From Akkermansia muciniphila (GTDB lineage: Bacteria > Verrucomicrobiota > Verrucomicrobiia > Verrucomicrobiales > Akkermansiaceae): a stretch of DNA of 64,000 nt. Below are positions 26,646 through 35,908 of the stretch, piece after piece. The notes under the pieces are model-generated. The model was not told the DNA's origin. It was given only the letters and a program-made list of their open reading frames with translations, and made no database searches. The position numbers were made by a program, and so were the translations under genes. The number at the start of each line of letters is the position of its first letter. Position 1 is the first letter of the stretch. The stretch covers positions 99,963 through 163,962 of the forward strand of contig NZ_FXYA01000003.1 in the NCBI RefSeq assembly GCF_900184965.1, written 5' to 3'.

Positions 26646-28238
26646 CTATCTGCGGCGGCGGCGCGAGGCGCGCCTCTCCGGCTCTTCCGCCGGAACTTCC
26701 CCTATTTTTCCCAGCACCCTGCGGGCCTCCGTGGTTCGCTTTTGCTTGAGACACACGCCAGCCCAGTTGCGGTGAATTTCATGGTAAAGCTCTCCCAACT
26801 GAATAGAGGCCAGATTGTTCCGGAGTTTCTCCTTATCTTCCGAAGTCAACGCATCCCACTCCTCAATCAACTTTCCATATTGGGCCTCCGACAAAGCCCA
26901 CTGTTCCCTGCCGGCGCTTATCTCCGCCTGAAGATTCAGAATGACCGGCTGAAGCGCCTGAACAAACGTGGTATTTTCACGGGCCACTTTCATTGCCTGC
27001 TCCAGATACTTCACAGCCTGATCGTAATCCCGCGCCTTCAGGAAAGCCGCGGCGATATTCACATCTTCATAAGCCCGTTTCACCAAAGCCTCTGCCTGGC
27101 TGTATTTTTCAAGCTGGGAGCGCATGGACGCAATATCCTGGCTCAGGCTGGAGCCGCTCAAAATACGGGGAGCATCCACGCCAAGCGTCATGGCGGCTCC
27201 TTCCGCACGGGACAACAGGCGGGAAGCCTCCCTCAAATCCCCCATTTGCATCCTTACCTGCGCCAGGGCAAGCATTGTCTCCGGCGTGCAGTCCATCTCC
27301 GTTTCAGCCGCACGGAAGCAGATCAGGGCTGCTTCCAGCTGGTCGGCCATGGCCTTCAATTCTTCCTGGGAATACTTCCGGCGCGCATTAAGCGGCATCT
27401 TCAGTTCATTCAGGATAATGCGGCCCATATCAGGGTTGGCGGTCAGGCGGAATTTAGTAAGAAGCTCCCGGGCAATCGCGCTTCCTGTGCCGCTGGGCAA
27501 CCCGGTAGCCTTGTCAGGCAGGGTATCCTGAAGCAACAGGATTTTAACCATGCTCTTCACATCCTCCGGCTTGTTAAGCATGCTCCTCATGACAGGAGAA
27601 ACAGCCTGTTTGCACAACGCGGAAAAACGCTCAAACCTGGCCTGGTCATACGCATAACGGATTAATGGCTCCAGGCAAGCTAAATGGAGGGAAACCTGGT
27701 CCTCCGGCGTATTTTTCAAAATCACTTCATAAAGCTTTTCCGCCACGGCATCATGCTTGCGGCGGGCGAATTCCTGAGCCCAGTTCAGGCTGACGCCCAG
27801 GAGGCGGATTTTGTCCTCCGCCGCCATAGAGGAAGAAGCGGCGAGCTTTTTTTCCAGGAGCGCAGCCAGCATAGGTTCGGATTCTTTCAACATGCCGCGC
27901 CGGTCCATTTCCACCGCCAAAAGCCATGCAAAGGAATCTCTGGCTTCGGGAGAATTCATCCATTCCACCTGCTTGTCCACGGAGGATGCCATCTGCGCCA
28001 GCTCTGCATCGGAGCCGTTCCAGGAAGCCAGCATATCCTGCAAATGCCCCATGGCCTGCGTCTGGCTGTGCACCTCATGGATGGTTGGCTTGAACCACCC
28101 TTCTATCGTAGGCCAGCACTGGATGTAGCCAAACCAGAGCCCTCCCAGGAGGACCAGAAAGAGGACCGGTTTCCAATAAGACTTTTTCTTGCGTGCGGGA
28201 CGGTAGGGCTTACTGGAAAAATGGCGCTCGGAACTCAT
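26646..28238 (-). CDS. Membrane-anchored TPR-repeat protein
   Basis: The product is 530 residues. A short basic cytoplasmic head (RPARKKKSYWK) is followed by one transmembrane segment (about residues 23-42, PVLFLVLLGGLWFGYIQCW) and a large helical domain. TPR-like pairs are visible at AAAFLKARDYDQAVKYLEQA (about 375-410), near ALICFRAAETEMDCTPETML and near EAQYGKLIEEW. Such proteins usually scaffold protein complexes at the cell envelope. The open frame starts at a GTG (28265), but ATG 28238 gives the basic head directly and is preferred. A second protein of the same layout lies 76 bp upstream (28315-29982), so the pair is probably cotranscribed. The C-terminus is an Arg-rich tail. Confidence 0.75.
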   Translation of the reverse strand: MSSERHFSSKPYRPARKKKSYWKPVLFLVLLGGLWFGYIQCWPTIEGWFKPTIHEVHSQTQAMGHLQDMLASWNGSDAELAQMASSVDKQVEWMNSPEARDSFAWLLAVEMDRRGMLKESEPMLAALLEKKLAASSSMAAEDKIRLLGVSLNWAQEFARRKHDAVAEKLYEVILKNTPEDQVSLHLACLEPLIRYAYDQARFERFSALCKQAVSPVMRSMLNKPEDVKSMVKILLLQDTLPDKATGLPSGTGSAIARELLTKFRLTANPDMGRIILNELKMPLNARRKYSQEELKAMADQLEAALICFRAAETEMDCTPETMLALAQVRMQMGDLREASRLLSRAEGAAMTLGVDAPRILSGSSLSQDIASMRSQLEKYSQAEALVKRAYEDVNIAAAFLKARDYDQAVKYLEQAMKVARENTTFVQALQPVILNLQAEISAGREQWALSEAQYGKLIEEWDALTSEDKEKLRNNLASIQLGELYHEIHRNWAGVCLKQKRTTEARRVLGKIGEVPAEEPERRASRRRRR

Positions 28239-28314
28239 GCAGGCATTGAGCCAAAAAGACGGCACAAATCAAGCAAAATAAACGCCTCGCAACGTCTTAC
28301 GAAACTCCTGCATC

Positions 28315-29982
28315 CTATCTCCGTGAAGATTTGGAGTTCACGGAGGTTCTGCGTCCGGGGGACGCCATGCGCACCCGGGGAAAACCGGATTCCTTCCAGC
28401 AGTCATCCGCTTTCTCCTTCATGCCCAGTTCGTCGTAACAGCGTCCAAGCTGTTTGTAATTTTCCGACCGCTGCTCCCCTTCCAGCATGGGAAGAACCGC
28501 CTCAAAAGCCTCTGCGGCCTCCTTCCATTGTTCTCCGTCGCACAGGGCGTACGCTTTGCACAGATAAGACTGAACCAGCAAATCTCTGCGTTCCGCCCCC
28601 TCCACGCATTTCAACAGGGAATCCACCGCTCCGGCATAAGCAATCAGGGCGCCATCCCTGTCCCCTGCCATATCGCAGGCAAGCCCCAGGGAATAATATA
28701 CGCGGCCCAGGGACAGAAGATCCGAGCCGAAATGGGACTTCCGCAACTGAAGAGCCTTTTCCAGATTCTCCCTGGCCTTGCCCCCCTCCCCGGCATCCAG
28801 CCATGCCTTGCCCAGTCCTTCGCGTGACTGTGCGGAAATGATGGGAGAAGCCGAGCTGTTGGAAATGGCCTTTAAAAAATCCGCCCGGGCTTCCGGAGCG
28901 GCCTTGCGCAAGATGTTGACCCATCCCCTTTGATCATATAACCCGGTCCAAAAAGCATGGTCTGCCGGCAATACGCCGCGGGCAGCTCCTTCCGCCTGGT
29001 AAAGATAAGCTAGGGCTTCCTCATAATTCCCCTGCTCCGTAGAAATGCGGGCCAGACCGCGCAGGGCATTGAGGCAGTCATTCAACAGGTAAGAGGCATT
29101 TTCCGAGCCGGAAAGTCCCTTTAAAAACAATTCCCGGGCCTCCTCCTTCCTGCCGGCTTCCAACATGGCCTCCCCCATGCTGATGCTGGCTAGGGCCAGG
29201 TCTCCGGTGGTCTTGTCCGGCTGGGAACACAGGGCCAGAGCTTTCTTGAAATACTCGCGCGATTCCGGAATGCGTCCCGTAGTGCGCGCCAGCCTTCCCT
29301 GGGCGGCCAAAAGCCTGGACCTGACAGGGAGGGCATCCGGCCCCAGATGCGAGGCGGCATCCACCGCACGCTGGAGCAACATATTTGCCTGCTCATTCCT
29401 GTTCAGCATCTGGTCAATGGAACTCATAGTCTGAAGGGTCCGCACCAGCGGTTCGGTCATTCCTTCCTTCTCATATCCCTCCTCTGCGGTTTTCAAATAA
29501 TCGTAGGCGGAAGTGTACTGGTGCTCCGCCAACAGGGCCTTTGCCACGGCATCCGCGCGGGGGGCCCATACCTGACAGCGTCCGGCGGCGTATCCCGCGT
29601 CAATTAATTCCCTGGCCGCAGGCAGAGCAAGAATGGCGCCGCCCCGGCTAATCAACTCGCGGGTAAGGCCCCAGGCCGTTTCTGTCCGCAGTTCCGGATC
29701 CCTGATCCATGCCAGGCGTTCCTCCCGGTTGTCCAGAATGCCGGCCAGGCTCTCGCGCGAGGCAAAGACATCCGCCATGAAGCGGGACAAATTCTGCATG
29801 GCCTTTTCATCGCTTTTCTGCACCACCACCGGCGGAGTGGTCAGCATCCCTTCATCATAGCCGATGCGGTACGCCATATGGTACGTCAGAAACTCCAGCA
29901 GCATCACGAGAACGCACAGGCACAGGGCAATCAGCCACTTGGTACGCGGAGACAGAGGGGGCAAAGGAGAAGATGCCTGCAT
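28315..29982 (-). CDS. Membrane-anchored TPR-repeat protein (upstream paralogue-like partner)
   Basis: The product is 555 residues. One transmembrane segment (about residues 15-37, LIALCLCVLVMLLEFLTYHM) follows a short N-terminus. The rest is helical with clear TPR units, for example LLAAQGRLARTTGRIPESRE, ARISTEQGNYEEALAYLYQA, RVYYSLGLACDMAGDRDGAL and NYKQLGRCYDELGMKEKADD. Topology and context match the next gene downstream, although sequence identity between the two looks low. The probable role is a protein-protein interaction scaffold at the inner membrane. An Arg/Ser-rich tail ends both proteins. Confidence 0.8.
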   Translation of the reverse strand: MQASSPLPPLSPRTKWLIALCLCVLVMLLEFLTYHMAYRIGYDEGMLTTPPVVVQKSDEKAMQNLSRFMADVFASRESLAGILDNREERLAWIRDPELRTETAWGLTRELISRGGAILALPAARELIDAGYAAGRCQVWAPRADAVAKALLAEHQYTSAYDYLKTAEEGYEKEGMTEPLVRTLQTMSSIDQMLNRNEQANMLLQRAVDAASHLGPDALPVRSRLLAAQGRLARTTGRIPESREYFKKALALCSQPDKTTGDLALASISMGEAMLEAGRKEEARELFLKGLSGSENASYLLNDCLNALRGLARISTEQGNYEEALAYLYQAEGAARGVLPADHAFWTGLYDQRGWVNILRKAAPEARADFLKAISNSSASPIISAQSREGLGKAWLDAGEGGKARENLEKALQLRKSHFGSDLLSLGRVYYSLGLACDMAGDRDGALIAYAGAVDSLLKCVEGAERRDLLVQSYLCKAYALCDGEQWKEAAEAFEAVLPMLEGEQRSENYKQLGRCYDELGMKEKADDCWKESGFPRVRMASPGRRTSVNSKSSRR

Positions 29983-30199
29983 AACAGGTGCATAACGTTA
30001 CCGGGCGTTCCCTGAATTTCAAGCTTTTTGCACGGGGAGCAATCCTCTGCCGTTTCTGACCGTGGATAAAAAAGAACCATCAACAGTCTGCCGGCCGTCA
30101 TTGGGAACCGTATCAAAAGCCCCTCCCACCCGTTCTTTCCGGCTATGGACACCCCTATAACTCTGCCGGACGCCTCCGCCGGACCGGTTGGCTCATCCC

Positions 30200-31096
30200 T
30201 TATCCATCCCTGCGCTTTCGTTCGGACGCCCGGTACAACTGCCAGGCATTCCATAAATTATGCCACAGTACATAAAATGTAGGGCCAAGAGCGGCAATGG
30301 GGCTGGCATACGTCAAAGCCAGATAAATGGACAGGGTGGTATTCTTCTGGCCCAGCGCCTGGCTGCACTCCGCAGCGCGCGTGCGCCCCCCCAGCAAATG
30401 CCCCAGCCCGAAATTGAGCCCGCAAACCAGCAGGGCAATCACGCCAATCTGTTCCAAAACACGTTCCGAAATGCCCTCACGGGAGGAAATATCATAAGAA
30501 GCGTTTGCGGCTATCAAAACCAGAATCACCACCCAAATGCCAAAGGTGACGTCTTTCAACTTCCTGGGCCAGGCAATCGCGCGCGGATAAAAACGCCGCG
30601 CCGCCAGCGCCAGGGCCAGGGGAAGCAACATGACCAGGGAAATATTCTGGGCCACGTTCAGGTAAATCTCAAAACCGCCCCGCCCCACAACCGCCGGCAG
30701 GATGAAAGGCAGCAGGGCGCAGATAATACCGTTAATCAGCAAAAGGGCGGTCAGCATAAACTCCACGCTGCCGCCCAGCAGCCCCATCACCACGGGAGCC
30801 GCCGTGGCTGTAGGCATGATGCCTACGAAAAAAGCGGCCTGAGCCAGATACCCATCCCCAAAAACAAGGCGGCACACACCCCATGCCGCCAGGGCGACCA
30901 TGAGATTAGCCCCCGTCAGGAGCCAGTGAGCCCGTTCCGGCTTCATGCGTTTGAAGCGGATGCCCAGAAAGGTTACGAACAGCATCACAATCAGCATCCA
31001 CTTGAACGTCCAGCTGTACACATGCAGACCGGGCATCATGTACCCCGCGATGAAGGCCGCCACAATGGCAAATGTGCGGATGAGGGACTTGAACAT
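30200..31096 (-). CDS. Bile acid:sodium symporter (BASS) family transporter
   Basis: The product is 298 residues with about nine or ten hydrophobic segments and short loops, the size of BASS/SBF-like permeases. Two characteristic helix-crossing segments are visible: GIMPTATAAPVVMGLLGG (about 92-110) and LGQKNTTLSIYLALTYASP (about 245-265). The second matches the family's Q-N-x-x-L-x-[IV] crossover motif. Family members move organic anions such as bile acids or small carboxylates with sodium. The substrate here is unknown. It is monocistronic, with 104 bp of non-coding DNA spanning the neighbouring hisD 3' side. Confidence 0.8.
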   Translation of the reverse strand: MFKSLIRTFAIVAAFIAGYMMPGLHVYSWTFKWMLIVMLFVTFLGIRFKRMKPERAHWLLTGANLMVALAAWGVCRLVFGDGYLAQAAFFVGIMPTATAAPVVMGLLGGSVEFMLTALLLINGIICALLPFILPAVVGRGGFEIYLNVAQNISLVMLLPLALALAARRFYPRAIAWPRKLKDVTFGIWVVILVLIAANASYDISSREGISERVLEQIGVIALLVCGLNFGLGHLLGGRTRAAECSQALGQKNTTLSIYLALTYASPIAALGPTFYVLWHNLWNAWQLYRASERKRRDG

Positions 31097-31359
31097 GCGG
31101 AATGCGGTGAAACGATTACGCGGGATTTCCGAGCAAATGGATGAATCCGCCCCTCCCGCGGACGCTCCATCCCAACGAATCTCGCCAACAAATCGGCAAG
31201 CCGGCTATCATGCTCTCAACAGCCGGCGCCACTCCACCCCCATGATGCCGGGAAACGCCCCTACCGCCATATCCGGCAACAAGGAGACCTGCTGCAATTG
31301 GCAACCGTTCCCTGATTCCCCGCTGTTGCATCATGGAGAGAATTGAAAAAAATCCGGGA

Positions 31360-32658
31360 TTACCGGTCCACACGGGCGGCGCGCACCTGAATGGAGTGGT
31401 TATGGGCGTCCAGCCCCTCCACCCGGGCGAACTCTGCCACATACGGGGCGGAGTTCAGCACGGCATTCCGGTCCATGCGCACCACGCTGGTGCGGCGCTG
31501 GAACTGATCCGCCCGCAAGCCGGAAAAAGACTTGCCGGCGCCGCCGGTAGGCAGCGTATGGCTGGGGCCCGCCAAAAAATCCCCGCAGGCTACAGTAGAA
31601 AGGGAGCCAGCGTAAATGGCTCCCGCCGTCCTGATGCCATCCAGCACGGCTTCTTCATCCCGCGTGACGAGCACCAAATGCTCCGGCGCAAAGGCATTAA
31701 CCAGTTCCACCCCTTCCTGAATGGAAGAAACCAGAAAACCGTAGGCATGCTTGTCCAGCACCTCCCGGATGATGGACCCGCGGCTCAGCAGGGCAGCCTG
31801 GCGTTCCACTTCCGCCTCCACCTGCTCCAATAACGCTTCCGATGTGGTGACAAAAACAACTACGCTGTCCGGGCCATGCTCGCCCTGCGCCAGCAGGTCG
31901 GCAGCAAGGAACTCCGCATCCGCAGTATCATCCGCCAGCACCATTACTTCACTGGGGCCGGGCAGCAAATCAATGGCAACAGCCCCCACCAACTGACGCT
32001 TGGCCTCCACTACAAAACGGTTGCCGGGGCCAAAAATCTTCTCCACCGGTTGCACGCTCTCCGTCCCCAGCGCAAGGGCGGCTATCGCCTGGGCGCCCCC
32101 TATCTTGACAATCTCCGTTGCGCCGGAGGCTTTCAGCGCATACAAAAGCGCGGGATTCACCCGGCCGTCCGGCCCGCAGGGCGTGGCGGCCACAATCTCC
32201 CGCACGCCGGCGGCCTGAGCAAAACCGCCCGTCATGATGGAAGTGGACACCAGAGGTGCTTTACCTCCGGGGATATAAATGCCCACTCGGTCGTACGGAA
32301 GGAACCGCTCCGCTACCTCCACGCCCTGCGCATTCACGCCGGACCAGTCCCGCCTGCGGCTGCGGTCTGAAAAATAATGGATGTTTGCCAGAGAAACGGC
32401 AATGGCCTCCTTCACAGACTTCTCCACCATGGCCTCCGCTTCCGCCAGTTCTGCCTCCGTTACGAACAGGGAGGAAGAATCCAGATGCGCTTTGTCAAAT
32501 CTGGCGGCATAATCAAACAGGGCTTCATCTCCGCGCGCGGAAACATCCCGGATAATAGCGTTCACGGTATCCCTTACGGAATCCTCCGGGAGTGCGCGGC
32601 GGTTCATCCGGCGCTTCATCTCGTCAAAGCAGGTATCGGAAGGACGGTAAATTTTCAT
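31360..32658 (-). CDS. hisD: Histidinol dehydrogenase
   Basis: HisD performs the last two NAD-dependent oxidations, L-histidinol to L-histidine, using zinc. At 432 residues it is the usual length. Family motifs are clear: RVGIYIPGGKAPLVSTSIM, GPDGRVNPALLYALKASGAT, IFGPGNRFVVEAKRQL, the zinc/catalytic AQGEHGPDS segment, NAFAPEHL and GPSHTLPTGG. ATG at 32658 gives a standard N-terminus. No other his gene is adjacent, so histidine biosynthesis is dispersed in this genome. It is divergent from sucC. Confidence 0.96.
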   Translation of the reverse strand: MKIYRPSDTCFDEMKRRMNRRALPEDSVRDTVNAIIRDVSARGDEALFDYAARFDKAHLDSSSLFVTEAELAEAEAMVEKSVKEAIAVSLANIHYFSDRSRRRDWSGVNAQGVEVAERFLPYDRVGIYIPGGKAPLVSTSIMTGGFAQAAGVREIVAATPCGPDGRVNPALLYALKASGATEIVKIGGAQAIAALALGTESVQPVEKIFGPGNRFVVEAKRQLVGAVAIDLLPGPSEVMVLADDTADAEFLAADLLAQGEHGPDSVVVFVTTSEALLEQVEAEVERQAALLSRGSIIREVLDKHAYGFLVSSIQEGVELVNAFAPEHLVLVTRDEEAVLDGIRTAGAIYAGSLSTVACGDFLAGPSHTLPTGGAGKSFSGLRADQFQRRTSVVRMDRNAVLNSAPYVAEFARVEGLDAHNHSIQVRAARVDR

Positions 32659-32794
32659 AAAAGGTCTCTACAGAAAAACGGGAAGGGAGTTTCACAATCT
32701 TTAAGCACGCAGTCAAGCCTTCTGTCCTCTTTGATTTCCGACGGAACTTCACGGCGCCTCCGGACAAAAAATCAAAAGACCAAACCATTCTCCC

Positions 32795-32823
32795 TTGACC
32801 GACACCAAAAATAGGCCTAGCCT
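32795..32823 (+). promoter_or_regulatory. Possible sigma70-type promoter of sucCD
   Basis: TTGACC (32795-32800) and TAGCCT (32818-32823) are separated by exactly 17 bp and lie ~37 bp before the sucC start. The -35 is near consensus and the -10 is weak. Confidence 0.35.
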
Positions 32824-32859
32824 TTCTTCCGCAAACATTTGGCCAAACGGCCCACTGTC

Positions 32860-34041
32860 ATGAACATTCACGAATATCAAGCAAAACAACTCTTTGAGCG
32901 TTTTGGCGTGGCAACCCCCAAGGGCATTGCCGCCTCCACAGCTCAGGAAGCAGCACAAACGGCCCGGAACATGGGCCTCTCCCAATACGTAGTTAAGGCA
33001 CAGGTACACGCTGGCGGCCGTGGTAAAGGCACCTTCAAGAACGGCTTTAAGGGAGGCGTCCACGTCGTCAAGTCCGTGGAGGAAGTGGAAGAAGTTGCCG
33101 GCAAAATGCTCAACCAGGTTCTGGTCACCAAGCAAACCGGGGAAGCCGGCAAGCTGGTCAGCAAAATCATGGTGGCGGAAGCCGTGGATCTCAAAAAGGA
33201 ATGCTACTTCGCCATTCTTCAGGACCGCGCCCGGGAATGCCCCGTTATCGTGGCCAGTACGGAAGGCGGCATGGACATTGAAGAAGTGGCCGCCACCCGC
33301 CCGGAAGCCATTATCCGCGAACACATTAACCCGGCGATGGGCATCCTGCCTTTCCAGGCTCTCAAAATCGCCGTGGCGTTGGGACTGACCGGCCCCCTGC
33401 TCCGCCAGGCCACCAAGCTTATCACCAACGTTTACAAGCTTTTCACCGCTCTGGACTGCTCCCTGGTGGAAATCAACCCCCTGGTAGTCACCACGGATGA
33501 CCGCGTGTGCGCCCTGGACGCCAAATTCAATTTTGACGACAACGCCCTGTACCGCCACCCGGAAATCATGGAAATGCGGGATGAAACGGAAGAAGACCCC
33601 CGTGAAGTGGAAGCCGGCAAGTACGATCTGAACTACATCGGCCTGGACGGCAACATCGGCTGCATGGTGAACGGCGCCGGCCTGGCCATGGCCACGATGG
33701 ACATCATCAAATACTACGGCGGAGAACCCGCCAACTTCCTGGACGTGGGCGGTTCCGCCACGGAGGAAATGGTAACCAACGCGTTCCGCATCCTCACCAG
33801 CGACAAGAATGTGAAGGCCCTTCTGGTCAATATCTTCGGCGGCATCATGCGCTGTGACGTCATCGCCCAGGGCATTGTGGCCGCGGCGAAAAACATCGAC
33901 ATGAAAATCCCGCTCGTCGTCCGCCTGGAAGGCACCAACGTGGAAATCGGCAAGAAAATCCTCGCAGACAGCGGCATCGCCATCATCCCTGCCGACAACC
34001 TGGACGAAGCCGCCCAGAAAGCGGTGGCAGCAGTCAAATAA
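32860..34041 (+). CDS. sucC: Succinyl-CoA ligase (ADP-forming) beta subunit
   Basis: SucC carries the ATP-grasp nucleotide site and pairs with SucD to interconvert succinyl-CoA and succinate with substrate-level phosphorylation in the TCA cycle. The product is 393 residues starting [17 protein letters not shown], the standard N-terminus. Other motifs are [55 protein letters not shown] and [17 protein letters not shown]. The open frame extends to a TTG at 32839, but the ATG at 32860 is the conserved start. sucD follows after 21 bp, so it is a two-gene operon. Confidence 0.97.
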   Translation: MNIHEYQAKQLFERFGVATPKGIAASTAQEAAQTARNMGLSQYVVKAQVHAGGRGKGTFKNGFKGGVHVVKSVEEVEEVAGKMLNQVLVTKQTGEAGKLVSKIMVAEAVDLKKECYFAILQDRARECPVIVASTEGGMDIEEVAATRPEAIIREHINPAMGILPFQALKIAVALGLTGPLLRQATKLITNVYKLFTALDCSLVEINPLVVTTDDRVCALDAKFNFDDNALYRHPEIMEMRDETEEDPREVEAGKYDLNYIGLDGNIGCMVNGAGLAMATMDIIKYYGGEPANFLDVGGSATEEMVTNAFRILTSDKNVKALLVNIFGGIMRCDVIAQGIVAAAKNIDMKIPLVVRLEGTNVEIGKKILADSGIAIIPADNLDEAAQKAVAAVK

Positions 34042-34062
34042 CCCTCACTATTTATTACGACA

Positions 34063-34956
34063 ATGACATCTCTCATTGACAAGAACACCCGTCTGGTCGT
34101 GCAAGGCATCACCGGCAGCGCCGGCGCATTCCACGCCAAAAACTGCATGGACTTCGGCACCAACGTCGTCGCCGGCGTGACCCCCGGCAAGGGCGGCCAG
34201 CTCTTTGAAGGCAAGGTCCCCGTCTTCGATACTGTAGCGGAAGCCAAAAGGGCCACGGACTGCAACGCCTCCATGATCTTCGTTCCCCCGCCCTTCGCTG
34301 CGGACGCCATCATGGAAGCCGCGGACGCGGGCGTGAAGCTCATCGTCTGCATCACGGAAGGCATCCCGGTACAGGACATGCAGAAGGTGAAAACTTTCCT
34401 GAAGGACAAGGACGTAACTCTCATCGGCCCGAACTGCCCCGGAATTGTCAATCCCTCCGCTAACGCTAACTGCAAGATCGGTATCATGCCGGCCTACATC
34501 TTCAAACCCGGCAGAATCGGCATTGTCTCCCGTTCCGGCACGCTTACTTATGAAGCCGTCTGGCAGGTCACCAACATGGGCTTGGGCCAGAGCATGTGCA
34601 TTGGCATCGGCGGCGACCCCGTCCACGGCATGACCCAACAGCAGGCCGTGCAATTCTTCACGGAAGACCCGAACACGGACGCCTTCATCATGATTGGTGA
34701 AATCGGCGGTTCCGAAGAAGAAGAAGCCGCTGAATGGATCAAGAACAACTGCAAAAAACCTGTTGCCGCGTTCATCGCAGGAGCCACGGCTCCCAAGGGC
34801 CGCCGCATGGGACATGCAGGAGCCATTGTTGCCGGAGGCAAAGGTACTGCCGCCGCCAAGCAGGAAGCCCTGAAGAACGCCGGTATTGTGGTTGCCAAAA
34901 CCCCGGCTCAAATGGGCGCCGCCCTGGCGGAAGCCATGAAAAACAAGGGGATGTAA
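34063..34956 (+). CDS. sucD: Succinyl-CoA ligase alpha subunit
   Basis: SucD binds CoA and carries the phosphorylated histidine. The product is 297 residues. The CoA-binding Rossmann segment [20 protein letters not shown] is at residues 12-31. It is followed by [40 protein letters not shown] and [16 protein letters not shown]. The active-site histidine segment is [16 protein letters not shown] near residue 248. It is the last gene of the sucCD unit; a strong terminator follows 30 bp later. Confidence 0.97.
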   Translation: MTSLIDKNTRLVVQGITGSAGAFHAKNCMDFGTNVVAGVTPGKGGQLFEGKVPVFDTVAEAKRATDCNASMIFVPPPFAADAIMEAADAGVKLIVCITEGIPVQDMQKVKTFLKDKDVTLIGPNCPGIVNPSANANCKIGIMPAYIFKPGRIGIVSRSGTLTYEAVWQVTNMGLGQSMCIGIGGDPVHGMTQQQAVQFFTEDPNTDAFIMIGEIGGSEEEEAAEWIKNNCKKPVAAFIAGATAPKGRRMGHAGAIVAGGKGTAAAKQEALKNAGIVVAKTPAQMGAALAEAMKNKGM

Positions 34957-34985
34957 TCCCCTCTCTTTTTCACCTTTTCATATCC

Positions 34986-35016
34986 AGCGCCTTCCCTTGC
35001 CGGAAGGCGCTTTTTT
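34986..35016 (+). terminator. Rho-independent terminator after sucCD
   Basis: A 10-bp perfect stem (AGCGCCTTCC at 34986-34995 with GGAAGGCGCT at 35002-35011) is followed by six T residues. It lies 30 bp past the sucD stop. Confidence 0.92.
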
Positions 35017-35276
35017 CATGGTAAAACGGAGTTGATTACATAAGCGGATTTTGTCTGAATGGCAACAGAGGCAATTCCCTCCGCCCAGCAGGACGAAATC
35101 TCTGTAACCGAAATATTCTTTTATTTGATCTTTCCGTTGATAATTAATACATTGAACTGAATAACCCACATCCGCGGATTCAGTTCGGCGGAACCGCTCC
35201 TCTTCATTTTTCCCCATAAGGGAAAGAAAGATAACCGGGCAAAAGCCAACCCCGCGGATTTCTCCGTGTCACCCCT

Positions 35277-35663
35277 TCATAAACCAGGCATTGGTTTCTT
35301 CATCGTGCCAGACAGCATTCCATGCCTTCCATCCGTGCCTCCGTTCGGCGTAATATCCAAAAGCCGCTCAACTCTGATTTCCGCAACTTCCAATAAAATC
35401 CGGGAAGCCCAACGCGGCATGTGAATAATAGCCTCCTGCCCCCACAAACGGTCGCCAACTTTCCCGTAGGGACATTCAATCCACGGGATAAAAATATCTG
35501 AAAACTTTCCGCTTCCGTCCTCGGAAACAGCCAGCCTCAAGCCGAACTCTTCCATGAATGCCGGAATCTCCCACCCTCTTTCTTTCAAAGCTTCAGGGAG
35601 ATCATTAAACTGGTTCAGGCCACACGTGCGGCGGGTTTGATTTTTGTACTCTCCAAATGCTGG
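35277..35663 (-). pseudogene. Decayed prophage ASCH-like protein fragment
   Basis: The minus strand reads EYKNQTRRTCGLNQFNDLPE, then (from the first ATG at 35588) LKERGWEIPAFMEEFG, IECPYGKVGDRLWGQEAI and MPRWASRILLEVAEIRVERL. This is the pattern of a common prophage protein related to the ASCH fold (G-x-K-x-QTRR near the start, PYG-x-x-GD-x-LWV-[RK]-E, then MPRWASRI-x-L-x-[IV]). An in-frame TAG at 35664-35666 removes the N-terminus. After VERLLDI the expected sequence shifts to another frame (GWKAWNAVWHDE). The gene is therefore broken at both ends. It is probably the remains of an earlier phage at the same integration spot. Confidence 0.65.
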
Positions 35664-35780
35664 CTAGGCATTCTAACCGGCGTTTTGGGCCCAAGTTATT
35701 CAAATTTGATAAATATCAAATAAGACAGTCAGACCAGCAAATAATTCCCCACCATTTAATCCCCCTGATTTGCAAAGAAA

Positions 35781-35811
35781 AAGAGCCTACACCGTTAAAG
35801 TGCAGGCTCTT
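35781..35811 (-). terminator. Terminator facing left at the prophage boundary
   Basis: AAGAGCCT-a-CAC (35781-35792) pairs with GTG-c-AGGCTCTT (35800-35811) around a 7-base loop, with one mismatch. Read on the minus strand, the stem is followed by TTTTTCTTT. It lies 16 bp past the tRNA-3'-like motif, the place where a tRNA terminator would be. Confidence 0.8.
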
Positions 35812-35827
35812 CAAAAAAGAAAGGTTT

Positions 35828-35845
35828 TGGCGGAGCGGGAACTAT
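35828..35845 (-). other. Candidate attL core: 3' end of a tRNA-like or tmRNA-like gene
   Basis: The minus strand reads TTCCCGCTCCGCCA and is followed by a terminator. This resembles the last bases of the T-arm and acceptor stem of a tRNA or tmRNA. No cloverleaf 5' half adjoins it; the prophage begins instead. Integration into the 3' end of such a gene would leave exactly this fragment at the left end and an intact gene at the right end, which is outside the window. Confidence 0.4.
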
Positions 35846-35908
35846 TTTAATTATTTACAATTAGAATATTACATAAAAATGACATTATAAATGGCATTAC
35901 CTGCCATA

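Larger units (their letters stand above)
34957..35827. other. Intergenic zone between sucD and the prophage boundary
   Basis: It contains the sucCD terminator (34986-35016), about 260 bp with no supported gene, the broken ASCH-like fragment (35277-35663), an AT-rich stretch (about 35690-35780) and a minus-strand terminator (35781-35811). No intact gene is supported. A 79-codon minus-strand frame at 34978-35217 ends inside the sucD terminator and is judged spurious. Confidence 0.6.

Noticed and set aside
34978..35217. 79-codon minus-strand frame after sucD
   Set aside because: It reads into the sucCD terminator at its end (MKKAPSGKGRRWI is the hairpin) and shows no family resemblance.
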